Source: Vogesella margarita (lineage in GTDB: Bacteria > Pseudomonadota > Gammaproteobacteria > Burkholderiales > Chromobacteriaceae). Taken from it: 64,000 nucleotides of DNA. This document shows positions 18,549 through 28,466 of the stretch, piece after piece (the stretch's first letter is position 1; every line of letters starts with the position of its first letter). The notes under the pieces are model-generated. The model made no database searches. It worked only from the letters and a program-made list of their open reading frames with translations, and was not told the DNA's origin. The stretch is taken from NCBI RefSeq assembly GCF_028548475.1, contig NZ_JAQQLE010000004.1, forward strand, positions 62,001 to 126,000, in the 5' to 3' direction. A program made the translations under genes and the position numbers.

Positions 18549-18568
18549 TTCCAAACAACTGTTTGGAA
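18549..18568. promoter_or_regulatory. PsrA-type palindrome upstream of fadD
   Basis: TTCCAAAC (18549-18556) and GTTTGGAA (18561-18568) are separated by 4 bp. The core CAAAC-N4-GTTTG matches the reported site of PsrA, the TetR-family regulator of fatty-acid degradation in gammaproteobacteria. It lies about 100 bp before the fadD start, next to a GATAAT -10-like box at 18579-18584. No PsrA gene is in the window, so the regulator is inferred. Confidence 0.5.
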
Positions 18569-18668
18569 TGCAGCTTTGGATAATGCTAAAAAATACAGAT
18601 ACAACACACCGCACCGAGGGGCTCGGCCGCGGCATCAAATAAACAGCACGATGGAGAAGCCACACGTT

Positions 18669-20327
18669 ATGGAAAAGATCTGGCTAAAAAACTACCAAGC
18701 CGGCGTTGCCCATGAGATAGACATCGACGAATTCCAGTCGGTGGTCGAGGTTTTCGAACGCAGCGTCAACAAGTTCCGCGACCGACCCGCCATGGCCTGC
18801 ATGGACAAGATGCTGAGCTACGGCGAGCTGGACACCCTGTCGGCCAATTTCGCCTCCTACCTGCAGAATACCCTGCAGCTGACCAAGGGCGCGCGCGTTG
18901 CCATCATGATGCCCAACCTGCTGCAGTATCCGGTGGCGGTGTTCGGCATCCTGCGTGCCGGCTGCACCGTGGTCAACGTCAACCCGCTGTACACCCCGCG
19001 CGAGCTGGAACACCAGCTGAAGGACGCCGGTGCCGAGACCATCGTCATTCTGGAGAACTTTGCCGGCGTTCTGGAGGACGTGATTGCGCGCACCCCGGTA
19101 AAAAACGTGGTGGTAGCCGCCATCGGCGACCTGCTTGGCTTCCCCAAGTCGCTGATCGTCAATTTCGTGGTGCGCAAGATCAAGAAGATGGTACCGCCAT
19201 GGCAGCTGCCCGCCCACACCCGTTTCAACGATGCGCTGGCACTGGGCAGCAAGCAGCCACTGCGCAAGGTCGCCCTCGGCCACGACGACATCGCCTTCCT
19301 GCAGTACACCGGCGGCACTACCGGTGTCGCCAAGGGCGCGATGCTGCTGCACAAGAACATCGTCGCCAACATGCTGCAGGCCGGCGAATGGGTCAAACCA
19401 GCGGTACGCGAAGGCCAGGAAATCATCATCACCGCCTTGCCGCTGTACCACATCTTCTCGCTGACCGCGAACCTGATGGTGTTTACCGAGCTGGGCGCCC
19501 TCAACGTGCTGATCACCAATCCGCGCGACATTCCCGGCTTCATCAAGGAGCTGAAGAAGTACAAGGTCACCGCGATGACCGGCGTCAACACCCTGTTCAA
19601 CGCGCTGCTCAACCATCCGGAGTTCAAGACCGTCGACTTCTCCACCTGGCGCCTGGCGCTGGGCGGCGGCATGGCCGTGCAGAAGGCGGTAGCGGACAAG
19701 TGGAAGCAGGTCACCGGCACGCCGCTGATCGAAGCCTACGGCCTGACCGAAACCAGCCCCGCCGCCTGCATCAACCCGCTGGACCTGAAGGAATACAACG
19801 GCACCATCGGCGTGCCGGTGCCCTCCACCGAGATCGAGCTGCGTGACAACGACGGCAAGCCGGTGGCGCGTGGCGAGGCTGGCGAGCTGTGCATCCGCGG
19901 CCCGCAGGTGATGAAAGGCTACTGGAACCGCCCGGACGAAACTGCCAAGGTCCTCGACAGCCAGGGCTTCCTCGCCACCGGCGACATTGCAGTGATCACC
20001 GACGACGGCTTCGTGAAGCTGGTCGACCGCAAGAAGGACATGATCCTGGTATCGGGCTTCAATGTTTATCCGAACGAGATCGAGGACGTGGTGGCCATGC
20101 ACCCTGGAGTGCTGGAAGTGGCCTGCGTCGGCGTTCCCGACGACAAGTCCGGCGAGGTGGTCAAGGTCTTCGTGGTGCGCAAGGACATGGGCCTGAGCGA
20201 GAAGGACATCATCGAGTACTGCAAGACCAACCTGACCGGCTACAAGGTGCCCAAGGCGGTCGAGTTCCGCAACGAGCTGCCGAAAACCAACGTCGGCAAG
20301 ATCCTGCGCCGCGCACTGCGCGCCTGA
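18669..20327 (+). CDS. fadD: Long-chain fatty acid-CoA ligase FadD
   Basis: A 552-residue acyl-CoA synthetase that activates long-chain fatty acids for beta-oxidation. It is colinear with E. coli FadD through 'MMPNLLQYPVAVFGILRAG', the ATP motif 'YTGGTTGVAKG' (213-223), 'ALPLYHIFSLT', 'GYGLTE'-type 'EAYGLTETSP', 'DRKKDMILVSGFNVYPNE' and the catalytic Lys in 'NVGKILRR'. Start at ATG 18669 ('MEKIWLKNYQAG', as E. coli 'MKKVWLNRYPAD'); ATG 18651 is an alternative. A PsrA-like operator lies upstream. It probably works with the acyl-CoA dehydrogenase at 56.5 kb. Confidence 0.93.
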   Translation: MEKIWLKNYQAGVAHEIDIDEFQSVVEVFERSVNKFRDRPAMACMDKMLSYGELDTLSANFASYLQNTLQLTKGARVAIMMPNLLQYPVAVFGILRAGCTVVNVNPLYTPRELEHQLKDAGAETIVILENFAGVLEDVIARTPVKNVVVAAIGDLLGFPKSLIVNFVVRKIKKMVPPWQLPAHTRFNDALALGSKQPLRKVALGHDDIAFLQYTGGTTGVAKGAMLLHKNIVANMLQAGEWVKPAVREGQEIIITALPLYHIFSLTANLMVFTELGALNVLITNPRDIPGFIKELKKYKVTAMTGVNTLFNALLNHPEFKTVDFSTWRLALGGGMAVQKAVADKWKQVTGTPLIEAYGLTETSPAACINPLDLKEYNGTIGVPVPSTEIELRDNDGKPVARGEAGELCIRGPQVMKGYWNRPDETAKVLDSQGFLATGDIAVITDDGFVKLVDRKKDMILVSGFNVYPNEIEDVVAMHPGVLEVACVGVPDDKSGEVVKVFVVRKDMGLSEKDIIEYCKTNLTGYKVPKAVEFRNELPKTNVGKILRRALRA

Positions 20328-20349
20328 CGTCCCCACGCCCGTCACCGAC

Positions 20350-20374
20350 AAACCCGCCGCCTGGCGGGTTTTTT
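20350..20374 (+). terminator. Intrinsic terminator of fadD
   Basis: AAACCCGCC and GGCGGGTTT pair around GCCT, ending in a run of T. Confidence 0.9.
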
Positions 20375-20455
20375 CATGGCCGGACTCTCTACAGCCGGCT
20401 ACCATTCGGGCTAGACTAGCGCCACCCGAGGCGACCAAGAAGGCAACCTGCAACC

Positions 20456-21577
20456 ATGCTCATGCTTCCGTTCCTGAAACTGATGGCCGACAAGAAGGCC
20501 AGCGACCTGTTTTTCAGCTGCGGCGCCCCACCGCAGATCAAGATCGACGGCCACACCCTGCCGGTCAACGACAAGCCGCTGAGCGCGGACAACGTGCAGC
20601 GCCTCGCCCACAGCCTGATGAGTCCGGAGCAGATCGACGAATTCGAACGCGAGCTGGAGATGAACTTCGGCACCGCGGTGGACGAGCTGGGCAACTACCG
20701 CGTCAACATCTTCCGCCAGCGCGGCAGCATCGGCATCGTCATCCGCTACATCGCACCGAAGATCCCGTCGCTGGGTCAGCTCAACCTGCCGGAAACGCTG
20801 AAGGAGCTGACCTCGCTCAAGCGCGGCCTGATCTTTGTCGTCGGCGCCACCGGCTCCGGCAAGAGCTCGACGGTGGCGGCGATGATCGAACAGCGCAACC
20901 AGACGCAGACCGGTCACATCCTGACGGTGGAAGACCCGATCGAGTTCATCTTCGAACACAAGCGCTCACTGGTAAACCAGCGCGAAATCGGCGTCGACAC
21001 CCACAGCTACCACAACGCGCTGAAGAGCGCGATGCGCGAGGCGCCGGACGTGCTGATGATCGGCGAGATCCGCGACGCCGAAACGCTGACCCACGCCATC
21101 AACTACGCGCAATCCGGCCACCTGTGCATCTCCACCCTGCACGGCAACAACAGCTATCACGCGCTGAACCGCATCATCAGCTTCTTCCCGCTGGAAAACC
21201 GCAACGCGCTGCTGATGGACCTGTCGGCCGCGCTGAAGGCCGTGGTCTCGCAGCGCCTGATCCCCGCCAAGGACGGCAAACGCCGACCGGCGCTGGAAGT
21301 CCTGATCAACACCACCCACATTGCCGACCTGATCCGCAACGGCGAGATCGACAAGATCAAGGAGGCGATCGAGGCCAGCATGACCGAGGGCGCGCAGACC
21401 TTCGAGCAGTCGCTGTTCCGCCTGTACAAGGACGGTCTGATCTCGCTGGAAGAAGCGCTGCACAACGCCGACTCGCCGACCAACCTGTACTGGCTGATCA
21501 ACCACGACAACAGCAAGCCGGAAGACAGCAAGCCGGACGACGGCGAAAGCTTTGCCGGCTTTACCCTATCCCACTGA
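20456..21577 (+). CDS. pilU: Type IV pilus retraction ATPase, PilU/PilT family
   Basis: A 373-residue hexameric ATPase that helps power type IV pilus retraction. It has a PAS-like N-domain, Walker A 'GATGSGKSS' (130-138), the Asp box 'TVEDPIEFIFEHK', Walker B 'DVLMIGEIRDAET' and the His box 'GHLCISTLHGNNS'. 'LMADKKASDLFFSCGAPPQIKIDG', 'LPETLKELTSLKRG' (each a part of longer blocks) and the C-terminal tail beyond the PilT length favour PilU over PilT. Usually pilU follows pilT; here pilT is not adjacent. Start ATG 20456 or 20462. It matters here because type IV pili carry out DNA uptake in Neisseriales. Confidence 0.85.
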   Translation: MLMLPFLKLMADKKASDLFFSCGAPPQIKIDGHTLPVNDKPLSADNVQRLAHSLMSPEQIDEFERELEMNFGTAVDELGNYRVNIFRQRGSIGIVIRYIAPKIPSLGQLNLPETLKELTSLKRGLIFVVGATGSGKSSTVAAMIEQRNQTQTGHILTVEDPIEFIFEHKRSLVNQREIGVDTHSYHNALKSAMREAPDVLMIGEIRDAETLTHAINYAQSGHLCISTLHGNNSYHALNRIISFFPLENRNALLMDLSAALKAVVSQRLIPAKDGKRRPALEVLINTTHIADLIRNGEIDKIKEAIEASMTEGAQTFEQSLFRLYKDGLISLEEALHNADSPTNLYWLINHDNSKPEDSKPDDGESFAGFTLSH

Positions 21578-21602
21578 ACCACAGCCGACGATTACACCCA
21601 CC

Positions 21603-23077
<1,475 letters not shown>

Positions 23078-23081
23078 GTAC

Positions 23082-23095
23082 AAGGTTGGCCGCAA
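23082..23095 (+). repeat. DUS-like 14-mer, G variant
   Basis: Complete match four bases after the dapE stop; its final AA opens the A-run of the terminator. Confidence 0.85.
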
Positions 23096-23124
23096 AAAAA
23101 GCCGCCCGGATCGGGCGGCTTTTT
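23094..23124. terminator. Bidirectional terminator, dapE / recR
   Basis: Seven A, then GCCGCCCG (23101-23108) pairing with CGGGCGGC (23112-23119), then five T. Confidence 0.92.
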
Positions 23125-23140
23125 CATGGCCGACAGGCGC

Positions 23141-23740
23141 TCAACTCAACGTGCGCCGCTCGTACATCGCCTGCGCCAGCGTCCCCGGGTCGACATACTC
23201 CAGCTCGCCGCCAACCGGCATGCCGCGCGCGATGCGCGTCACCTTCAGCCCCTGCGCCTTCAGCATTTCCGCGATCAGGTGTGCGGTGACCTCGCCTTCG
23301 GCAGTGAAGTTGGTGGCCACGATCACCTCCTCCACCACGCCGTCGCAGGCGCGCGCGATCAGCCGTTCCAGGTCGATATCCCTGGGGCCGACCCCGTCCA
23401 TCGGCGACAGCCGCCCCATCAGCACGAAATAGAGACCGTCGTAGCAGCGGGTCTGCTCCAGCATCAGCAAATCGGCCGGCATCTCCACCACGCACAGCAC
23501 CTCCTGGCGGCGCTTGTCGTCGGCGCAGACATTGCACAACGGCGTCTCGCTGAAGGTGTGGCAGCGCTCGCAGTGGCGCAGATTGAGCAGCGCCCGATCC
23601 AGCGCCCGCGCCAGCTTGTCGGCGCCGGCCTTGTCGCGTTGCAGCAGATGAAAGGCCATGCGCTGTGCCGACTTGGGGCCGACGCCGGGCAGCACCTTCA
23701 GCGCGGCGATCAGTTGATCGAGGGACGGGGGATTTTTCAT
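23141..23740 (-). CDS. recR: Recombination mediator RecR
   Basis: A 199-residue partner of RecF and RecO that loads RecA on SSB-coated DNA gaps. N-terminal helix-hairpin-helix ('[20 protein letters not shown]'), a C4 zinc motif Cys57/Cys60/Cys69/Cys72, a Toprim domain ('[20 protein letters not shown]') and a C-terminal Walker-like tail. It is separated from ybaB and dnaX by a terminator made from an inverted pair of the 14-mer. In E. coli dnaX-ybaB-recR form one operon, so a terminator here is notable. Confidence 0.96.
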   Translation of the reverse strand: MKNPPSLDQLIAALKVLPGVGPKSAQRMAFHLLQRDKAGADKLARALDRALLNLRHCERCHTFSETPLCNVCADDKRRQEVLCVVEMPADLLMLEQTRCYDGLYFVLMGRLSPMDGVGPRDIDLERLIARACDGVVEEVIVATNFTAEGEVTAHLIAEMLKAQGLKVTRIARGMPVGGELEYVDPGTLAQAMYERRTLS

Positions 23741-23763
23741 GACGTAACCTGTGGATCACAAAA

Positions 23764-23777
23764 AAGGTTGGCCGCAA
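23764..23777 (+). repeat. DUS-like 14-mer, G variant
   Basis: Complete match; left arm of the ybaB-recR terminator. Confidence 0.85.
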
Positions 23778-23788
23778 GCGCACGCGGC

Positions 23789-23802
23789 TTGCGGCCAACC
23801 TT
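23789..23802 (-). repeat. DUS-like 14-mer, G variant
   Basis: Complete match; right arm of the ybaB-recR terminator. Confidence 0.85.
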
Positions 23803-23815
23803 GGTCAGACCTGAA

Positions 23816-24154
23816 TCAGAACGGCAGCTTCATGCCGGCCGGCAGGTTCATGCCGGCGGTGAAACCGGACATGCGCTCCTGCGACAGTGCGTCGGCCTTG
23901 CGGCTGGCGTCGTTAAACGCCGCAGCGATCAGGTCTTCCAGCATTTCCTTGTCTTCCTTGGCATCGTCCAGCAGGCTGTCGTCGATGCTGACGCGCTTCA
24001 CGTCGTGGTTGCAGGTCATCACCACCTTGACCAGACCGGCGCCGGACTGGCCCTCGATCTCGACCTTGGCCAGTTCTTCCTGCGCCTTTTTCATGTTTTC
24101 CTGCATTTGCTGGGCCTGTTTCATCAGACCCGCGATTCCGGCTTTACCAAACAT
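23816..24154 (-). CDS. ybaB: YbaB/EbfC family nucleoid-associated protein
   Basis: A 112-residue dimeric DNA-binding protein, usually encoded between dnaX and recR as here. The N-terminal helix '[21 protein letters not shown]' is broken here only by the 20-residue writing limit; '[28 protein letters not shown]' forms the beta core, and a helical C-terminus follows. The start at 24154 is only 4 bp after the dnaX stop, so the two are surely cotranscribed. YbaB proteins bind DNA with little sequence specificity and compact it. Confidence 0.95.
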   Translation of the reverse strand: MFGKAGIAGLMKQAQQMQENMKKAQEELAKVEIEGQSGAGLVKVVMTCNHDVKRVSIDDSLLDDAKEDKEMLEDLIAAAFNDASRKADALSQERMSGFTAGMNLPAGMKLPF

Positions 24155-24158
24155 CGTC

Positions 24159-26114
24159 TTACTCCTGAACGGGTTGTATCGTCTCGGCCAGCAAGGTCGC
24201 GCCCATTTCCTGCACGAGTTGCTGTACCACCTTATCGTTTTGCATGATCAGCCTGGCCTCGGCCAGCTGCTCGCGCTTGAAGCGGGCGTCCCGCATCGCC
24301 GGGGTTTCCACATCCAGCGTCTCGATCGACACGCTGATCTGCACCGCACGGCCCAGGTGCTCGCCCAGCACCGTGCGCAGTTTTTCCTGAAAATCGCGGC
24401 CCGCCATATTGCGGAAGGCCTCCGGCACCGCGAGGTGGAACACCTCGCCATCCCACAGCTTCAGCGCCGCGTTCTGCGCCAGCATGCGCGCGGCGCCCAT
24501 CCGGGCACCCAACTGGCCGATCAGCGCCGACCAGTCGCCATCGAAGGCGACGACCGCCGGCGGTGCCGGCGCGGCATCGGCCTCCGCCTGCAGCAGCGCG
24601 TACTCAGCCAGCTCGCCGTCGGCGTCGCCGGCTGCCGGCAGCTCGACCATCTCGTCGTCGGTCGTATCGGCCGCGTCAACCTCGTCGACCACCGTCACCG
24701 TTGGCGCAGTCGTAACGACTGCTACCGCAGGCGCTGCCACCGGTGCATCGTGCCACGGCGCGAGATCGGCCGGAGCCACGGGCGCGATGTCAGCCGCCGG
24801 TGCGACGGCAAGCGCCGCCGCGGGGGCGGGCTCGGGTTCCGTTTCTGCCGCCGGCAGCGGCTCCGCGGCGGCGGCGGGCGTCGCCACCGGCTTGCCGCCG
24901 ATATTGGCCAGCAGCGCGCGCGCCGGCGACACCGCCGCCGTTGCCGGTGCAAGGTTGGCCGCAAGCTGTGGCGCGCCCGGCATCGGGCGGTTATGTACAG
25001 CGGCACGCGGCACCACCTCGGAGCCACCTTGCGCCGGATGGAAGGCCAACATGCGCAACATGGTCATGCTGAAGCCGGCGTGTTCGTCCGGTGCCAGCGC
25101 CAGGTCGCGACGGCCATGCAGTGCGATCTGGTAGTAAAGCTGTACGTCCTCGGCACCGATGCGCGGTGCCAGCGCGAACAGCGCGTCGCGCTCCGGCTCG
25201 TCGGCAGCGATGGCAGCCGGAACCGTCTGCGCCAGCGCCAGCTGATGCAACAGCATTGCCAGCTCCGCCAGCGCGCTGTCGAAACCGATGCCGCGTGCGG
25301 CCAACGTTTCCACTTCCTGCATCAGGCGCGCGCCGTCGGCGTCGGCCAGCGCCTCCAGCAGGGCAAACAGGTAGCGCTGGTCGACCGCACCCAGCATCGC
25401 ACGCACGCCGTCTTCGCGCACGTCGCCGACACCGTAGGCGATGGCCTGATCCAGCAGCGACAGCGCGTCGCGCATCGAGCCGGCGGCGGCACGGCCGAGC
25501 AGCGCCAGCGCCGGTGCCTCGAAGCTCACGCCCTCGGTCTCCAGCACGTGCGCCAGATGGCCGGCCACCTGCTGCGGCGTCATGTTGCGCAGGCTGAACT
25601 GCAGGCAGCGCGACAGCACCGTGACCGGCACCTTCTGCGGATCGGTGGTGGCGAGGATGAACTTGACGTGCGCCGGTGGCTCTTCCAGCGTCTTCAGCAT
25701 CGCGTTGAAGGCACTCTTGGACAGCATGTGCACTTCGTCGATGATGTAGACCTTGAAGCGGCCCATGGTCGGCGTGTACTGCGCGTTTTCCAGTACTTCG
25801 CGAATGTTGTCGATGCCGGTATTGGACGCGGCGTCGATCTCCAGCAGGTCGACAAAGCGGCCGGCGTCAATCTGGGTGCAGGCCTGGCACACGCCGCACG
25901 GCTCGGCGGTGGTGCCGGTCTCGCAGTTCAGGCTCTTGGCCAGGATACGGGCGATGGTGGTCTTGCCCACGCCGCGGGTACCGGTCAGCAGGTAGGCGTG
26001 GTGCAGGCGCGATTCTTTCAGCGCATTGCTGAGCGCACGCACCACGTGCTCCTGGCCGACCAGATCGGCGAAGCGTTTGGGGCGCCATTTGCGGGCGAGA
26101 ACTTGATAGGTCAT
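24159..26114 (-). CDS. dnaX: DNA polymerase III subunit tau
   Basis: A 651-residue clamp-loader ATPase. Walker A 'GTRGVGKTT' (45-53), zinc cysteines 64, 73, 76 and 79, Walker B/DEVH '[12 protein letters not shown]' and 'SRCLQF' (sensor/Arg finger region) are all present. Domain III is followed by a long Ala/Pro/Glu-rich linker (about 370-510) and a C-terminal tau domain that should contact DnaB and the polymerase core. I saw no clear slippery heptamer for a gamma form. Two genome-wide elements lie in it, one in the linker (Leu-Ala-Ala-Asn-Leu) and one in domain III (Thr-Leu-Ala-Ala). Confidence 0.96.
   Translation of the reverse strand: MTYQVLARKWRPKRFADLVGQEHVVRALSNALKESRLHHAYLLTGTRGVGKTTIARILAKSLNCETGTTAEPCGVCQACTQIDAGRFVDLLEIDAASNTGIDNIREVLENAQYTPTMGRFKVYIIDEVHMLSKSAFNAMLKTLEEPPAHVKFILATTDPQKVPVTVLSRCLQFSLRNMTPQQVAGHLAHVLETEGVSFEAPALALLGRAAAGSMRDALSLLDQAIAYGVGDVREDGVRAMLGAVDQRYLFALLEALADADGARLMQEVETLAARGIGFDSALAELAMLLHQLALAQTVPAAIAADEPERDALFALAPRIGAEDVQLYYQIALHGRRDLALAPDEHAGFSMTMLRMLAFHPAQGGSEVVPRAAVHNRPMPGAPQLAANLAPATAAVSPARALLANIGGKPVATPAAAAEPLPAAETEPEPAPAAALAVAPAADIAPVAPADLAPWHDAPVAAPAVAVVTTAPTVTVVDEVDAADTTDDEMVELPAAGDADGELAEYALLQAEADAAPAPPAVVAFDGDWSALIGQLGARMGAARMLAQNAALKLWDGEVFHLAVPEAFRNMAGRDFQEKLRTVLGEHLGRAVQISVSIETLDVETPAMRDARFKREQLAEARLIMQNDKVVQQLVQEMGATLLAETIQPVQE
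24951..24964 (+). repeat. DUS-like 14-mer, G variant
   Basis: Complete match in the disordered linker part of dnaX, read as Leu-Ala-Ala-Asn-Leu. Confidence 0.8.
25296..25308 (-). repeat. DUS-like element, 13-base match (C variant)
   Basis: Inside dnaX; on the coding strand it reads Thr-Leu-Ala-Ala. Confidence 0.65.
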
Positions 26115-26144
26115 GGCGGGCGATTCTAGCAGTTTGCGCCCGGT

Positions 26145-27161
26145 TCAGGGAGCAGGCGTCACGGCAAAACGCGCCGCCAGGTAGCGGTTGCGGATTTCCT
26201 GCGCCAGCTCGTGCGCCACCATCGCGTACAACGTGCTCTTGTTGTAGCGGGTGATGGTGTAGAAATTGTTGAGCCCCAGCCAGTAGCGCATCTCGCCCGG
26301 CGCCACTTCCAGCGCGAACAGCACCGCCCTGGCATCGTCACGCACCGGCGCCAGCGGCGTCACCCCCATCGCGCGCAGCTCGGCCACGCTGTAGTGCAGG
26401 TTGAATTTGTCGGCCAGCAGCTTGTCCAGCGCCTCGCCCGGCGCCACCTCGGCCGGCACCACCACGTCGTCGCCGCCCAGCCAGCCGTGCAGCCGGAAGT
26501 AGTGGCCGACGCTGCCGATGGCGTCAACGCGGTTGTTCCAGATGTCGCGATGGCCGTCGCCGTCGAAATCCACCGCCCACTTGCGGAAGCTGGACGGCAT
26601 GAACTGCGGCAGGCCCATCGCCCCGGCGTAGCTGCCCTTCAGTGACAAGGCGTTGACGTTCTCGCTGCGCGCCAGCAGTAGCAGCTCGGTCAGCTCGTCG
26701 CGGAAAAACGCGGCGCGGCGCGGGTAGTCGAAGGCCAGCGTGGACAGCGCATCGGCGAGGCGGAAGCTGCCGGTGTTGGCGCCGTAGCGGGTCTCGATGC
26801 CGATGATGGCGACGATCATTTCCGGCGCGACGTGGTATTGCTGCTCGGCGCGGCGCAGCGCGTCCTCGTTGGCCTGCCAGAACGCCACGCCCTCGCCCAT
26901 CAGCCGCTCGCTGTAGAAACTGGGGCGGAACTGGTACCACGGCCGCGCGGTGGACGGCCGGTCCATGATGCTGATGATGTTGGGTTTGAGTTCGACATTG
27001 GCGAACACCGCCTCCAGCTCCGGTCGCGTCAGCGCACCGGCGGCGACCTGTTCGTCGATGTAGCGCTGCACGTCCGGGCGCGCCAGAAAGGCGGCATCGG
27101 CACGGGCCAGCGCGGCGCACAGCGCCAGCAGGGACAACAGCATCTTGGGCAGAAAAGACAT
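26145..27161 (-). CDS. mltB: Lytic murein transglycosylase B
   Basis: A 338-residue exported enzyme that cleaves the MurNAc-GlcNAc bond of peptidoglycan with 1,6-anhydro ring formation. An N-terminal signal sequence ends near 'ARADA' (residues 19-23). No lipobox Cys is found at the cleavage site, so it is soluble periplasmic rather than a lipoprotein. Catalytic Glu123 is in 'IIGIETRYGANTG'. 'AGAMGLPQFMPSSFRKWAVD' and 'DGHRDIWNNRVDAIGSVGHY' are MltB-family signatures. Start at ATG 27161. Its position between hrcA and dnaX suggests no special link. Confidence 0.92.
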   Translation of the reverse strand: MSFLPKMLLSLLALCAALARADAAFLARPDVQRYIDEQVAAGALTRPELEAVFANVELKPNIISIMDRPSTARPWYQFRPSFYSERLMGEGVAFWQANEDALRRAEQQYHVAPEMIVAIIGIETRYGANTGSFRLADALSTLAFDYPRRAAFFRDELTELLLLARSENVNALSLKGSYAGAMGLPQFMPSSFRKWAVDFDGDGHRDIWNNRVDAIGSVGHYFRLHGWLGGDDVVVPAEVAPGEALDKLLADKFNLHYSVAELRAMGVTPLAPVRDDARAVLFALEVAPGEMRYWLGLNNFYTITRYNKSTLYAMVAHELAQEIRNRYLAARFAVTPAP

Positions 27162-27175
27162 GGCGGATCCGTCAA

Positions 27176-27196
27176 AAGGTTGGCCGCACCGCGGCC
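27176..27196 (-). terminator. Weak hairpin between hrcA and mltB containing a 13-base element
   Basis: GGCCGC (27182-27187) pairs with GCGGCC (27191-27196); on the minus strand AACCTTTTG follows. The 13-base copy at 27176-27188 supplies one arm and the T-rich tail. Confidence 0.5.
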
Positions 27197-27208
27197 GGTG
27201 AGTGAATT

Positions 27209-28225
27209 CTAGTCGTTGAGATTGAGCGCGCTGGAGACCAGCCGTGCGGTGATGTCGACGATGGGGATCACCCGCTCGTAGGCCATGCGCGTCGGGCCGA
27301 CCACGCCGAGGGTGCCGACCACCTGGCTGCCCAGCCGGTACGGCGCGATCACCACGCTGCAGTCGTCCAGCGTCACCACGCCGGACTCGTCGCCGATGAA
27401 CAGGTTCACGCCCGGCGCCTGCCGGCTCTGCTCCAAGAGCTGCAACAGCTCGGTCTTGCGCTGGAAGGTGTCGAACAGCTCGCGCAGACGCTGCAGGTCG
27501 CCGCCGAAGTCGTTGACGCACAGCAGCTGCCCCTCGCCGGACACCATCACCTCGTCGCCGCCGAGGCTTTCGCGGCCGAAACGGATCGCCGCCGTCATCA
27601 GACCGGAGATATCGCCCTGCAGGCAGTTCAGCTCCTGCTCCATGCGCTCGACCACGCCGGCCAGCGCCTGGCCGGCGTAGTGCTGGTTGAGGAAATTGGC
27701 GGCCTCGTTCAGCTCGCTGCCGCTGTAGTCGCGCGGGGTATTGAACAGGTGGTTGCGCACATCGCCTTCCTGCGTCACCAGGATCATCAGCACCCGCCGC
27801 TCGGACAGGCGCAAGAACTCGATCTGGCGGAAGGCGCCATCCGGGCGCTGCGGCGTCATCACCACGCCGGCAAACTGGGTCAGCTGCGACAGCATCTGCG
27901 ACGCCGCCTGCAGCACACGCTGCGGGCTGTCCGGCTGCAGGTTGTGGCGCAGCTCCTGCACCATCGGCTCTTCCAGCGGCTGGATGGTGATCAGGCGGTC
28001 GACGAACAGGCGGTAGCCGCGCTGCGTCGGCACCCGTCCGGCCGAGGTGTGCGGCGACGCAATCAGGCCCATCGCCTCCAGGTCCGCCAGCATGTTGCGG
28101 ATGGAGGCCGGCGACAGCTCCAGTCCGGAGACTGCGGCCAAGGTTTTCGAGGCGACCGGCTGGCCGTCGGCGATATAGCGCTCGACCAGCACCTTGAGCA
28201 GGCGTTGCGTACGTTCATTCAACAT
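27209..28225 (-). CDS. hrcA: Heat-inducible transcriptional repressor HrcA
   Basis: A 338-residue repressor of class I heat-shock genes that binds CIRCE elements and senses free GroEL. N-terminal winged helix ('LSPASIRNMLADLEAMGLI', 'SPHTSAGRVPTQRGYRLFVD'), then a GAF-like dimerisation domain with an inserted segment, ending 'GTLGVVGPTRMAYERVIPIVD'. It lies divergently from recA. No CIRCE sequence was seen in its 240-bp upstream region, so its targets (groESL, dnaK) are elsewhere. Confidence 0.95.
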   Translation of the reverse strand: MLNERTQRLLKVLVERYIADGQPVASKTLAAVSGLELSPASIRNMLADLEAMGLIASPHTSAGRVPTQRGYRLFVDRLITIQPLEEPMVQELRHNLQPDSPQRVLQAASQMLSQLTQFAGVVMTPQRPDGAFRQIEFLRLSERRVLMILVTQEGDVRNHLFNTPRDYSGSELNEAANFLNQHYAGQALAGVVERMEQELNCLQGDISGLMTAAIRFGRESLGGDEVMVSGEGQLLCVNDFGGDLQRLRELFDTFQRKTELLQLLEQSRQAPGVNLFIGDESGVVTLDDCSVVIAPYRLGSQVVGTLGVVGPTRMAYERVIPIVDITARLVSSALNLND

Positions 28226-28392
28226 GCAGCCATTCTGGCACAGCTTGGCTTGCCGCCAAAAGCATTACTTGCGCCGCCGGCTATGCCATAAGCAAGCTTG
28301 GCCGCCGGGGGTTTTGTGCGATAATCCTGCGCTTGATATCCCGCGCGCCCCTGCCCTTGTGGCGCGCACGCATCGTTGCCTGTCGCTTTTAT

Positions 28393-28421
28393 TTGGCACG
28401 CCAGATGAAAACGTACATAAT
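28393..28421 (+). promoter_or_regulatory. Predicted recA promoter
   Basis: -35 TTGGCA (28393-28398), 17-bp spacer, -10 CATAAT (28416-28421), each one mismatch from consensus. A second possible promoter upstream is TTGGCC (28298-28303) with GATAAT (28320-28325). No CTGT-N8-ACAG LexA box overlaps either. Confidence 0.6.
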
Positions 28422-28466
28422 CAAACTCAATCCCTTACACCACACCGTTGAATGAATGGAGCAAGC

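Larger units (their letters stand above)
23760..23802 (-). terminator. Terminator between ybaB and recR made from two 14-mer copies
   Basis: The 16-base arms 23764-23779 and 23787-23802 pair perfectly around a 7-base loop. On the minus strand the stem runs straight into six T (23760-23765). Each arm is a full copy of the element plus GC. Confidence 0.88.

Noticed and set aside
24500-25000. Programmed frameshift in dnaX to make gamma
   Set aside because: No A AAA AAG-type slippery heptamer is visible in the linker region.
28226-28466. CIRCE element near hrcA
   Set aside because: No TTAGCACTC-N9-GAGTGCTAA or near match in the gap.
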